A stretch of 64,000 nt of DNA from Actinernus sp. WN-2022 (GCA_030867875.1 JAOWCC010001368.1:6262965-6326964), one strand, 5' to 3'; numbered from the stretch's first letter, positions 12,770 to 23,320 are shown. Made by a program: numbers and translations. Notes: a model not told the origin generated them from the letters alone.

Positions 12770-13357
12770 AATTACGCAGGTTTACGGCTTTGACACCTAT
12801 CGTTTCTATTTGGCATCCGAATTACGCTGGTTTACGGCCTTTGACACCACTCGTTTCTATTTGGCATCCGAATTACGCAGGATTACGGCCTTTGACACCA
12901 CTCGTTTCTATTTGGCATCCGAATTACGCAGGTTTACGGCCTTTGACACCTATCGTTTCTATTTGGCATCCGAATTACGCAGGTTACGGCCTTTGACACC
13001 TATCGTTTCTATTTGGCATCCGAATTACGCTGGTTTACGGCCTTTGACACATCGTTTCTATTTGGCATCCGAATTACGCTGGTTTAGGCTTTTGACACCA
13101 CTATTGTTTCTATTTGGCATCCGAATTACGCAGGTTTACGGCCTTTGACACCACAATCGTTTCTATTTGGCATCCGAATTACGCAGGTTTACGGCCTTTG
13201 ACACCACAATCGTTTCTATTTGGCATCCGAATTACGCAGGTTTACGGCCTTTGACACCTATCGTTTCTATTTGGCATCCGAATTACGCAGGTTTACGGCC
13301 TTTGACACCTATCGTTTCTATTTGGCATCCGAATTACGCAGGTTTACGGCCTTTTAC
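12770..13357 (+). repeat. Minisatellite, 50-54-bp unit, about 11 copies
   Basis: Units read GGCATCCGAATTACGC(A/T)GG, TTTACGGCCTTTGACACC and (T)ATCGTTTCTATTT. The unit length varies by 1-4 bp around the ACACC(ACA)ATCG segment. Because 51 bp is a multiple of three, runs of units stay open in several frames. The resulting repetitive peptides are a by-product of the period rather than evidence of a gene. Confidence 0.9.
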
Positions 13358-14355
13358 ACCACGATCATCTCTTGTTGTTCCTTATTTTGTGTTTGGTCTT
13401 GGATATTCTAATACTGGTCTTCGATGTGACCCAGTTCAGAATCATGCGTAGTTGTACAAATGCTTGTTTATTTAGCAGGTACACGTTAAACAATAGGTGG
13501 CTCGCCAGTTAAAAAAAAAGGATTTCTACGACTGCTCATGATCGCGATAACTGTTTTTTTAGATTCAATTTGGCAGCATATTTGTTATTCATTTGGCATT
13601 GTATTTTCGAACCGTCATGCACCCCAAAAAAAACTACTCAGTGGTGTTACAGCGCACGCGCGGCAGCGAGCCGCGAGGACTGGGTGCAAGTCCCAGCTGA
13701 GTACCAGTCCATCGGTCATGGCGGCTCGACTTATTAGATGCGGGGTAAATAAGTAAAAAGCAAGACTACTATAAAGACAATTGATCTCCTTGCACTATGA
13801 TGGTCTGCGCCAATCTATTTTTGGCTCATTCGGCGTGACGATGTTTTTTTCCAGATTCCGTCCCAGCCTCGCCGATTTTACTCGCTCCATTTCCTCTGCT
13901 GAATTAATATATCACCGGCGATGGATTACAAACAAACGTATGGAGCTTCAAACTAATATCAAACCGACAACGATTGTAACTGAACGATAAGATAAGCTCC
14001 AGTTATCTAGAATCCCTGTATCAAATGACACGTACTAACTACGCTTGCGTCTGTACGAGGTCTCGCAGCCTATTACTGACCGTCCCTCCCGCACGGGATA
14101 ACTGTCTTGACGTTTCTGTTAATACTGCGCGTGTCTGACGTACAACTATTGCGCTGAACCCTTATTTTACGTTTTTTCATCAATTTCAGAATAGTTCTAT
14201 TTCATATAGTCTTATCGCAAGTACAGTACAATATTCGCCAAACTCGAATATGAACTAGTACTTATAAATATACCTATACCTTCGACGGCGCTATCATCGC
14301 TGTATTACTATCTTCAAATGCTTAAATAGCATGGTGGACTTCAACTTTAAATTTT
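13358..14355. other. No gene seen
   Basis: No recognised domain or RNA gene. A GC-rich patch around 13640-13730 (GCAGCGAGCCGCGAGGACTG) looks transposon-like, but I found no second copy or terminal repeats. Confidence 0.4.
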
Positions 14356-14706
14356 AAAAAGAAGAATCACGACTTTCATACATATAATACACGCCGTCAG
14401 CACAATCTACATTTGCCATTCGCACGTAGGAATTGGGGACAACAGAAGTTTACCTACCATGCACTATTAGACTGGAACTCTTTAGACTCTGAAGTTATAC
14501 AATCAACTACATTATCAATTTTTAAATCTTACTGGCACATAACTTAATTTCATAATAATCCTTGTTCTATTTCTATTTTATTTCAACCATTTATCTTTTC
14601 TGTTTTCCATATATTAGTGAAATATATATTTTTAATACAGGACCTCCCTGAAAATCACAAATTGTGAGTGGAGCTTTCCTGTCAAAAATATTATTATTAT
14701 TATTAA
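14356..14706 (+). mobile_element. 3' end of an L2/CR1-type LINE, heavily 5' truncated
   Basis: An open segment (14356-14547) encodes the typical C-terminal tail of a non-LTR reverse transcriptase. Key residues are HLPFARRNWGQQKF, then DWNSLDSEV and LSIFK, ending in TAA at 14545. It is followed by a 3' UTR with an imperfect hairpin (GGACCTCCCTG against GAGTGGAGCTTTCCTG) and a short (ATT)n tail near 14690-14706. The upstream RT and endonuclease are absent, as expected for incomplete reverse transcription. Confidence 0.75.
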
Positions 14707-14837
14707 ATCATTAATAATTATGTGCTAACCAATAAATGTTCAAGTGACATGGCCTACCCCTGTAAACCCGATACAAAATAGTAGTTTGCTCTCTATCGAA
14801 TGATACTGAATACTAATTCCACTAGCGGATATGATTA

Positions 14838-15930
14838 ATGTATGACATCACTTCCGGTGAATAAACCTTTGTTTAAAGCTGAACAAAGGGCACGGCTTCC
14901 AGCAATGGCGGACAGGATTTTACCGGTAAACTCTCCTAAAATTTGTGGTTTAAGATGCCCATTTGGGAATATTTTTTACTATTTCGGATATTTCTAATAC
15001 TGATTGACCTATACACCCCATTCCAATATGGCGGATACACGGCCGGAGCGTTGGGGCGGGACACGAAAACGAGGGTAGTTAGGCGGAAGTCGATGTCAAG
15101 AAGGTCATGAGGCGGGAATTTCGCGCAAGTTTTGAAGCGAGTTTTTTTTTTTCGAGAGGGTTGGAATAAGTAGATTTTATCCCCAGAGAGTTAGAAAATA
15201 TGAATGAACAAGAATGAACATGAATATGAATGAACAAGCGTGATGAAACTTAATATCTATATTATTTTTTTTCGAGGGTTATTCTATTTACGTCATTTCC
15301 TTTTCCCTCTCATATGTTGTGTAATAACTTTTTTATATTTTTACTTACCATTGTGAAATATTATTCACTTGTAAGATCTAGTGACCTGAAGAAGGCTGGT
15401 TTGGCCAGCCGAAATATTGTTAGATTATCAATATATACGTTGTTTGATCAGCTTTTTTCTGTAGTCCTTGGACTTGTTCACTTATTACTGTTTTTGGCTG
15501 ATCAGATCTCTCTGTTAGATCCGACGTACCACCGACAGAATTGTCGTATACGGATTTTGCTAGCTTTCATTAGCATTACATTTTAGAAAATATGGTGGAT
15601 ATTCAGGATATCGTTTTCACTGAAGAATATATCCCTCAGTGAAAATGATAGTCTGAATATCCGCCATATTTTCTGACTCTCTGGGGATAAAATGTACTTA
15701 TTCCAACCCTCTCGGAAAAACAAACTCGCTTCAAAACTTGCGCGAAATTCCCGCCTCATGACCTTTTTGACATCGACTTCCGCCTAACTACCCTCGTTTT
15801 CGTGTCCCGCCCCAACGCTCCGGCCGTGTATCGGCCATATTGGAATGGGGTGTATAGACACTGAAAAAGTGGCAAATCGAAATGGTAAATTTTCGTCGTA
15901 GTGGCACTTTAAAGCTTTCATCAGGCTAGA
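14838..15930 (+). repeat. Repeat interrupted by a TIR transposon
   Basis: Flanks 14838-15013 and 15853-15930 together match the uninterrupted sequence at about 22252-22466. Shared blocks include ATGGCGGACAGGATTTTACC, GCCCATTTGGGAATATTTT, TCTAATACTGATTGACCTA and ACTGAAAAAGTGGCAAATCG. The transposon at 15014-15852 sits exactly at the join. Confidence 0.8.
15014..15852 (+). mobile_element. TIR DNA transposon, 839 bp, about 195-bp terminal inverted repeats
   Basis: Terminal inverted repeats begin CACCCCATTCCAATATGG and run about 195 bp each (through GGCGGGACACGAAAACGAGG, GGCGGGAATTTCGCGC and TTATCCCCAGAGAGT). The element is flanked by TATA on both sides (15010-15013 and 15853-15856), consistent with a TA or TATA duplication. 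A paralogous empty site at about 22405 reads GACCTATTGACAC. The core has no recognisable transposase. It contains a second nested hairpin (15590-15665) and a hammerhead-like CTGAAGA...GAAA motif at 15386-15414. The 90-codon open frame inside has no known domain. Confidence 0.85.
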
Positions 15931-16064
15931 AATAATCTGACACTTTTGTTAGTGAATGTGTAGAAGAGCAAATATTTTGTCATTCTAATCTGTCATCAAG
16001 AACTAAACCAAAACACGAGTTCTGGCAGTGATGCGTTTCTACAACTCAGGAATATGTTGAAATA

Positions 16065-16430
16065 ATTGCTTCGCTGCTTCCAGAAGCAAATCAAATCTAT
16101 TAAACCTAAGTAAACCTTAACAAATCGAAAACAATTCTCCTGAAATATTTAATTTATTTCCCGAGGACGCACCAGGAGAAATCCGAGTATTTCTCGCAGA
16201 GTAACGGCCTTACAGCCAAGTTGCTCCGCTGCTTCCAGGAAACCAATTAAACCTAACTTTAATAAATCGAAAACAATTCTCCTGAAATATATTATTTCCC
16301 GAGGACGCACCAGGAGAAATCCGAGTATTCCTCACAGGGTAATTATAACAGCCTTACAGCTTAAAGTTGCTCTACTGCTTCCAGGAAGCCAATAAAACCT
16401 GATCAAACTAACCATGACAAATTGAAACAA
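16065..16430 (+). repeat. Tandem repeat, about 145-bp unit, 2.5 copies
   Basis: Units contain GCTTCCAG(A/G)AA, AATCGAAAACAATTCTCCTG, TATTTCCCGAGGACGCACC and AGGAGAAATCCGAGTATT. The third copy stops after the AAATTGAAACAATTCTT segment. Confidence 0.85.
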
Positions 16431-17150
16431 TTCTTATATATCCATCTATTTAGCCCCGCTATTTAAGGCTACATACAAACAGGTTTGGCACTTAACAGTT
16501 ATTATTAAACCCCCTGTACAAAGGCTACATATCCAATATCACGGTAATTGACGTTATAACTATACCGGCGCCGTTATTTATATAATTTCGAGGCCAAAAT
16601 GTTGTCTCAAGCTTTCTAATGAACTAAACTAGTATCCCACATCTAGAATGATAGACCTGCTTTGGCTGCAAATTGCTATGGAGAAAACTTTGATTGGGTT
16701 TTAATGCATTGGAGCAGTCTCTGAAATGAATGACGTGCTTTAATATTCTCGGAAATTGGCGCCAATTTTTTAAAATTTCCATCAACTGATCATGAGCTTC
16801 AGGGAATTCAGAATAGCCACATCTGCTAGAAGCTATAAATGTCTCTTCGTGTAAAGTGTGTTTGTTCATCTGAAATCTCTTTCTGAAAATGTGAAACAAC
16901 ATTCGGATACAACTGAGGTCTTACTTGTCGAGCGAAACCACGCGGGAATTTTACCGACTTGTCCTCCGTTTGTGTTGATCAGTCAAATGTCCAATTGTTG
17001 AAAACCTTGATCATTTATCGAAAATAAAAACATTTAGCAGCATCACTTCCCCCTTATTTCCTGCACAGCCAGTCGGCTAGAACCTACATATACATACCAA
17101 ATCTTGGAAGGTCGGAATAACGAATTCAAAGGAAGAGAATGTTGCTCCAG
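16431..17150. other. No gene seen
   Basis: A 92-codon open frame on the minus strand (16624-16902) has no recognisable domain, no second copy and no splice support. I do not call it. Confidence 0.4.
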
Positions 17151-17698
17151 CCCCGGGGGGGGGGGGGGTACTCCTGTTTGTGACGTATTATGTATGTGCC
17201 GCCCGGGTGGGTCAGGGTTTTGAGCTCAGTTTGGGCAGGTAGGGTCAGGGTTTTGACCTGATTTGGGCAGATCAGGGTCAGGATTTGAGTATAATTTGGG
17301 TGCAGTCAGGGTCGGGGTTCAGTATTTTTTAGGCAGTTCATTTTTTTAGCTACTATGTCAAAAAAAGACCTTCTGTTGCCGCATTTTTATCGCCTGCCCA
17401 CATGCAAGCACTGAGGTTCCCATATACATCGTGACGCCGCTAATTTTATCTATGTACTGAATCTGCTGATTTGTTTACCCAATGCCACGTCCCGACTTGA
17501 AATGTTCCGTATTTTGCATGAAATCCCGGTACGCGGTATACCGGCCAGGATATATATCCGACCGTGTTTTTAAAACAATTTATGAGCTCGGATTGGGTCA
17601 AACAGGGTCAGGGTTTGAGCCTCTTGGCCTCACATACATACCCATTTTTCATGTAAGTACCCCCCCCCCCCCCCCCCCCCCCCCCCCGGGGGCTCCAG
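17142..17698 (+). mobile_element. Poly-G inverted-repeat element, copy 1
   Basis: The left end GCTCCAGCCCC followed by a G run and GTACTCC is mirrored by AGTACC, a run of about 27 C, then GGGGGCTCCAGC. The interior repeats GGGTCAGGGTTTTGA and TTTGGGCAG motifs several times. No coding capacity. The same internal phrases (GTATGTGCCG, GGTCAGGGTTTTGA) occur in the 37-kb copy. Confidence 0.75.
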
Positions 17699-17844
17699 CG
17701 CTGCTTCTGGTATGACCTTTGGCTCGTGATAATATAACTCGGTTTCATATTAACTATTCCTAATCTTAGCGGGCTCATGCTTTTTCTCTAAGTTTATGTA
17801 CAGTGACATGAAGCAACACATTCAAAACCCGCAAAGTACTAAGA

Positions 17845-18293
17845 AGCGGTCATTAATTACTGGGGGGGGGGGGGGGGGGGGGAGGGCCGGTAAATTTAGG
17901 GGGAGGGCTAAGAATTTTGTGCTTCGATTTGGGGAGGTTTACAAATTTTTGGGCGCCTGTTTTAACAATGAAACTTTTACAATATTTTAGGCTACTTCAA
18001 TCGACCATTCAGCTCCACCTTAGAAATGTCCCTTAACCAGCAATCAGCGCGTGCTGGATGCTGCTAATGAGCAACATTCTAGATCTCAAACATTCTGCTT
18101 GATAACGAGGTTTTCAGGAGTAAAACAAAAGAAATGCTTTCCTCTTTTGTTAAAAAAAAGACGTCATTTTTTGATGTTTTTGGGAGGACCAATATTTTTT
18201 GGGCTGATGTTTTGGGGAGGGCCAACATTTTTGGGTCCTCGTTTTAGATATTTTACCCCCCCCCCCCCCCCCCCCAGTAATTAATGACCGCTC
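17845..18293 (+). mobile_element. Poly-G inverted-repeat element, copy 2
   Basis: Perfect terminal inverted repeats AGCGGTCATTAATTACT are followed directly by a G run at the left (17862 onward) and preceded by a C run at the right (18256-18275). The interior has paired GGGAGGNCCAA-type sequences. Target duplication is unclear. No coding sequence. Confidence 0.8.
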
Positions 18294-18394
18294 CCAAAGC
18301 GATGATCGATCATGTAATGTAATTAACTCATTGCTATGCCAACCCCGAAATTTAGCCCACACCCGCTGTGAGATAAGCTCGTCATGTTTTGACT

Positions 18395-18655
18395 ACCGAC
18401 TTCAATATTTCCGAATTCAAAACTTCCAAGTTCAAAATTTCCGAATTGAAGACTTCGACTCCAAAGAAGTCAATTCCAAGAAATAACTCCGTTGTCAATG
18501 TGATGTTTGTGAAAAGCAGCTTTGTTTAAAACCCAGATTTCAATTCGAACCCGAAGTGGGAAAATTCGAACTCGGAAGTTTTGAACTTTGAAATTTTGAA
18601 CTCGGAAATTTTGAACTCAGAAGTCAAAAAGTAGAACTCGGAAGTAAGTGGCCCT
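18395..18655. repeat. Foldback repeat of short TTCCGAATTCAAAA motifs
   Basis: The left part repeats TTCCGAATT, TTCCAAGTTCAAAA and GAAGACTTCGA. The right part carries their complements (TTCGAACTCGGAAGTTTTGA, AAATTTTGAACTCGGAA) in several copies. It is probably a decayed foldback element just upstream of the Eph promoter. Confidence 0.6.
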
Positions 18656-18754
18656 TCTCGGCTTTCGTATTAAATACTAAGGTATTTAAAAATATATATT
18701 TACAGAGATCGAAAATCAGGCCGACAAAGTCAATCTCCAAAAACCGGAAACAAA

Positions 18755-18988
18755 TTTCATTGGTTAAAATGTGATGGCTCGATGACGTAAACGTTGTAGG
18801 CGGAAAGCCTGTGTCAGGCTCTCCTCTTACTCTACCCCGTCTTTCCTTCTTGAGTAGCCTGAATTTTAGCTGTCTTCTCCGGTTCGTTCCTCCCGAGAGA
18901 GACTTCTTGAGAGCCTGATACTCAGGTTATCGATTTCGTACGCCGGAAACTCAGAGCTCTGCATTCAGTTTGTGGTCTGAATACGCCG
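18755..18988 (+). promoter_or_regulatory. Putative Eph receptor promoter and 5' UTR
   Basis: This 230 bp directly precedes the signal-peptide exon. It has an inverted CCAAT box (ATTGG at 18759-18763) and a CRE-like TGACGTAA at 18783-18790, followed by a pyrimidine-rich stretch. Positions 18854-18897 match 52699-52742 with about three mismatches, so part of the leader is shared with a dispersed repeat. The transcription start cannot be seen from sequence alone. Confidence 0.4.
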
Positions 18989-19076
18989 ATGGAATCCATT
19001 CCTCTTTCGCTGACGAAGATTTACCAGATCTTACTCGTCCTCGCTCTGTTGTACTCCACAGTGGAATGTAATACAG
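18989..19076 (+). CDS. EPH: Eph receptor, first coding exon (signal peptide)
   Basis: ATG at 18989 opens 29 codons giving a classical secretory signal. A short polar N-terminus (MESIPLSLTKIYQ) is followed by a hydrophobic core (ILLVLALLY), then a small-residue region (STVEC) suited to signal peptidase. The exon ends at 19076 in ACAG|GTACGG, a good 5' splice site, after the first base of a codon (phase 1). Assignment to the Eph gene rests on position, strand, phase class and the need for a leader upstream of the ligand-binding exon. The sequence itself carries no Eph-specific residue. It could belong to another secreted protein, but no competing candidate lies nearby. Confidence 0.7.
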
Positions 19077-19149
19077 GTACGGTGTACAGTATATTACAGG
19101 CTAGGTACGATGTAACTGAACCTAAATAACGTACAAAGAGGTAACTCGT

Positions 19150-19249
19150 NNNNNNNNNNNNNNNNNNNNNNNNNNNNNNNNNNNNNNNNNNNNNNNNNNN
19201 NNNNNNNNNNNNNNNNNNNNNNNNNNNNNNNNNNNNNNNNNNNNNNNNN
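19150..19249. other. Assembly gap (100 N)
   Basis: Exactly 100 undetermined bases, the usual placeholder for a gap of unknown size. The missing 5' part of the ephrin-binding domain could be here. Confidence 0.99.
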
Positions 19250-19911
19250 TATGCTAATTCGTTTCCAGTCTCTTAATTTTATTCACACATGCGCACTGCT
19301 AACAAAATCGGACTTGGAAATAAAATTACATGGAGGACAACACGGTCTGTATAATATTTAACAGCATTTGTATGGTATTTTTTAGTTTTCCATGTACAAC
19401 GTAAATCTTGAATAAAACTCGACAAAAACCTATACAGTGTCTTCTTGTGTTCCTTAACTATGTCTGTGCCATGTTACAGCGAATTTCAGCTTGGGCTACT
19501 TGTGGGAAAATTATGCTGGAAATTTTAAACTAACTAAAACCCTACCCTGAACCATAAAAAAACCCTAACCGGTCAGTAAACAAGATCTTACCCACCTAGA
19601 GCTAGGGTTCTCAAGAAAAACTCGCAAACTCAACCTCCCTCTACGCCCGTGTGAAATCGTTTGCCGAAACTGAACAAACTGTGTCAACCGAGCCGACTTT
19701 TACAGAATAATCACAGCTGCGGCTGAGCTAAAAAAAAGCATTTGAACTGATAAAAAAAATGGTACTGGTTCAAAAAAATGGTACTGGTTCAAAAAATTTG
19801 TACTGGTTCAAAATTTTTGAACCAAAGATATAATTGAACCACAACATATACAGCCAATCATAGTGTTAAGGATTACAATTCCTCGTGCAAAAAGAAATCT
19901 TGCCAGCAGTT

Positions 19912-21340
19912 CTGACTGCGGACTGCGGTAGCACTTAAATATATAACTTTGTCGTTCTCAAAAGATTGTAGGATTCAAAGTTGACCATAAGGCTTTGCGA
20001 TCACTACGGGACTGCGGACTGCGGTAGCACTTAAATATATAACTTTGTCGTTCTCAAAAGATTGTAGGATTCAAAGTTGACCATAAGGCTTTGCGATCAC
20101 TACGGGACTGCGGACTGCGGTAGCACTTAAATATATAACTTTGTCGTTCTCAAAAGATTGTAGGATTCAAAGTTGACCATAAGGCTTTGCGATCACTACG
20201 GGACTGCGGACTGCGGTAGCACTTAAATATATAACTTTGTCGTTCTCAAAAGATTGTAGGATTCAAAGTTAATTCAAATATACAATTCGTTCTCAAATGT
20301 TATAGGATTCATAGTTAACCATAAGGCTTTGAGATCACTGCGGGACTGCGGTACATTTAATTTTATTAAACTCCAAAAAATGGACGGGTATTCTCTACTC
20401 GCTCCTCAAGTGTAGTTTACGACTCCAATCGAAAATTTATTGTTGAGAATTACTCGAAGATCAAACATAATTTTTTGGACGACAAAACTCCACACGATCT
20501 TGCCACCCCAGTCAATATTTGGGGATTTTGTCGTTCAAAATATTTGAATTTCGAGTGATTCTTCCACACGATCTTGCCACCCCAGTCAATATTTGGGGAT
20601 TTTGTCGTTCAAAATATTTGAATTTCGAGTGATTCTCAATAGAAAATTTGGAGCGAGTAGAGAATACCCGTCCATTTTTTGGAGTTTAATAAAATTAAAT
20701 GTACCGCAGTCCCGCAGTGATCTCAAATTAACTTTGAATCCTACAATCTTTTGAGAACGACAAAGTTATATATTTAAGTGCTACCGCAGTCCGCAGTCCC
20801 GTAGTGATCGCCTAACCTAACCCTAACCCTATATATTTAAGTGCTACCGCAGTCCGCAGTCCCGTAGTGATCGCAAAGCCTTATGGTCAACTTTGAATCC
20901 TACAATCTTTTGAGAACGACAAAGTTATATATTTAAGTGCTACCGCAGTCCGCAGTCCCGTAGTGATCGCAAAGCCTTATGGTCAACTAACCTAACCCTA
21001 ACCCTAACCTAACCTAACCCTAACCCTATATATTTAAGTGCTACCGCAGTCCGCAGTCCCGTAGTGATCGCAAAGCCTTATGGTCAACTTTGAATCCTAC
21101 AATCTTTTGAGAACGACAAAGTTATATATTTAAGTGCTACCGCAGTCCGCAGTCCCGTAGTGATCGCAAAGCCTTATGGTCAACTAACCTAACCCTAACC
21201 CTAACCCTAACCTAACCTAACCCTAACCCTATATATTTAAGTGCTACCGCAGTCCGCAGTCCCGTAGTGATCGCAAAGCCTTATGGTCAACTTTGAATCC
21301 TACAATCTTTTGAGAACGACAAAGTTATTAGATTGGGCTT
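19912..21340. repeat. Palindromic 97-bp satellite with telomere-type cassettes
   Basis: The left arm has four direct units (period 97 bp: GGACTGCGGTAGCACTTAAA, CTTTGTCGTTCTCAAAAG, GACCATAAGGCTTTGCGATC). The right arm (about 20700-21340) carries the same units reversed. The arms are joined by inverted copies of AATGGACGGGTATTCTCTAC around a centre (20460-20640) that holds a duplicated block of about 75 bp. In the right arm three units carry CCCTAA/CCTAA arrays at 20811-20830, 20987-21028 and 21184-21230, each ending CCCT|ATATATTTAAG. Confidence 0.9.
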
Positions 21341-22251
21341 CCTGTGTTTATCTGACGGACTGACGGACTGCGGGACTGCGGTAGCAGTGAAAATATACAA
21401 GTTCATTGTGGACGGGTATTCTCTACTCTAGCCGAAAATTTTCGATTCGATTCGTAAACTACACTTGATCCCAACCCTTCTTACCTTTATACACCTTAGG
21501 ATGATCGGCATCAGAGCATTCTTTGCTCAACATGTCATGAGGCCAGATGCATACCTCGCCAAGCACACGAGCACGAGGGACGATCCAAGCAAAATCCAAA
21601 CAGTCATCAAACTTCACCAACAAAACTCCATAACTAACGACTTGCTTGGTCTTCATCAACTGGACCTGGGCCATGACTTCCAATGCTCGAAAGTTTTTCA
21701 AAAACTAGAATAACCCGATCTCTGGAGCTCCAAAGTTGTTTTTAAAAAGAGCCTGTAAACGTTGTCGTGTTTTCAATCACCATGGAAATCCAAAGTTTAT
21801 CGGATTTTTGGCGCTACTCACTTCATTCATTGCTAAAATTTCCCGTTAAAATCCTTCATCTATTGCAACGGAGTAATCGTGCAAACTTTCAGTGTAACTG
21901 TAGGTTTAAGTGAGATGATTTTCTCGATATTTTGACGCCGTGGAAATCAACCAAAATATCCGCCATGTTTCTCCTTTGTCACATGGATCGAATCAGTTCG
22001 TCAGCATTTCGCGCATGCGCATACTGAGTGGCGCGCTCCAAACCTACGTGCGTTCCCTTTGTTCAGCTTTAAACAAAGGTTTATTCAGCGGAAGTGATGT
22101 CATACACTTAACGCTCGCCTGCAGAACACAACGCCTGGAGGCATATTTCTACTGAAAACGTCTTTACGTACACAAGAGGAAAGTTATATTTATCTTTGCG
22201 AGGTTGGCTACTTTTTTATGCATACTATTTCGCGCCACGAGGTTGTCGTGT
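21341..22251. other. No confirmed gene; unassigned open frames
   Basis: The start (21400-21470) repeats the GGACGGGTATTCTCTACTC phrase of the preceding palindrome, so the same mobile unit probably continues here. An 80-codon minus-strand frame (21459-21701) contains a fairly protein-like run (KFDDCLDFAWIVPRARVLGE) that may be a fragment of a transposon protein. I cannot name it. 22065-22110 is an inverted copy of 22252-22282 (GACATCACTTCCGCTGAATA side). Confidence 0.4.
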
Positions 22252-22466
22252 TAAGTGTATGACGTCACTTCCGCTGAATACTGAGAACGGCTTCCAGCAA
22301 TGGCGGACAGGATTTTACCGGTAAACTCTCCTAAAATGTTGTGGTCTAACATGCCCATTTGGGAATATTTTAAAATATTTCGGACATTTCTAATACTGAT
22401 TGACCTATTGACACTGAAAAAGTGGCAAATCGAAATGGTAAATTTTCGTCGTAGTGGCAGTTTAAA
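22252..22466 (+). repeat. Uninterrupted paralogue (empty site) of the 14.8-15.9-kb repeat
   Basis: It matches both flanks of the 15014-15852 transposon, with GATTGACCTATTGACACTG at the join. It begins GTTAAGTGTATGACGTCACT and carries ATGGCGGACAGGATTTTACC. The 71-codon open frame starting at that ATG is probably incidental. Confidence 0.8.
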
Positions 22467-22860
22467 GAAATTTTTTTTAGTAATTAAAAGTTCATTGATC
22501 AAGGCCCAAAATTAGCTGCGAGTTTATTAAACGACTTCCAAAACATTAACATGTAAAGAGGGTAAAGAATCCTGTTTTTCAGTTATTTTGGCGATACAAC
22601 TTATTCCCAAGCTAAACGTTTATGTAAATTAGGATGAAATTTTATCAGATATAAAATGTCTTCACAGTTATTGATTTCCTTTGTTTTTGCTTCATTAATT
22701 ATTCACGGTTTTTGAACAATAAAATAAACAACTTCATTTATATGTCTAGTCTTCTAGCTGCCCTATAAGCCTCCTCCGCAGGCATCTCTAATTTTTGAAG
22801 AAATTAAATTATGGGCTCCCTGTGGCAGGTGAAGAAAAGAGAGGGAGATTGGTTCACAGG

Positions 22861-23132
22861 CACATCGCGGCAAAACGTCACGCGCATGCGTATTTGCTAT
22901 TTCCTGTCCGCGCGCGGCCGCCCCCAGTTTCCCGCGAAAACTGAAACGAAACAACAGGCACATACCGTGATTTTAACGTTTCTGCTTAAAAGTATTCATT
23001 TGTGAACTGTTTGGTCAAAAACTAAGAAAACTACTTAAAAGCTAAGCCTAAGACTTTAACAGGTTGAAGTTTTCTCAATTTGTAATTCCCAATTCATTGT
23101 GAGTTTACTAAGTTATAAAATTATTTACTAAA
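22861..23132 (+). repeat. 265-bp dispersed repeat, inverted copy of 35026-35288
   Basis: It is nearly collinear with the reverse complement of 35026-35288, from CACATCGCGGCAAAACG, through the GGCCGCCCCCAGTTTCCCGC, AACAGGCACAT and TTAAAAGTATTCATTTGTGAA segments, to TTATTTACTAA. The pair flanks the two CR1 elements and the giant palindrome within Eph introns. Confidence 0.85.
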
Positions 23133-23135
23133 AAA

Positions 23136-23320
23136 GCAGTCCCTCCTTTTCCCTCCATTGATAGTGAGTTTACGAGCAGAGCGAGCGAAGTGAAGAATAT
23201 TGGATGCGTGCGAGCGGAAGAATCCCATTCGTTCCACTCACACGCATCCAATATTCTTCACTTCGCTCGCTCTACGCCACTCGTAAACTCACTATCAATG
23301 GAGGGAAAAGGAGGGACTGC
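23136..23320. repeat. 185-bp near-perfect palindrome
   Basis: Arms of about 85 bp start GCAGTCCCTCCTTTTCCCTC and pair with the mirrored right arm through GATAGTGAGTTTACGAG and GAAGTGAAGAATATTGGATG. The unpaired centre is short (near GAATCCCATTCG). It has the form of a hairpin MITE and directly follows the 265-bp dispersed repeat. Confidence 0.9.

Noticed and set aside
12502..13451. Overlapping repetitive frames of ASELRRFTAFD type
   Set aside because: Produced by a 51-bp tandem array in several frames at once; no selection for one frame is visible.
13630..13730. GC-rich segment with GGACTGGGTGCAAGTCCCAGC as a structured RNA gene
   Set aside because: Only one short hairpin is visible, with no family-specific core or promoter; no support for an RNA gene call.
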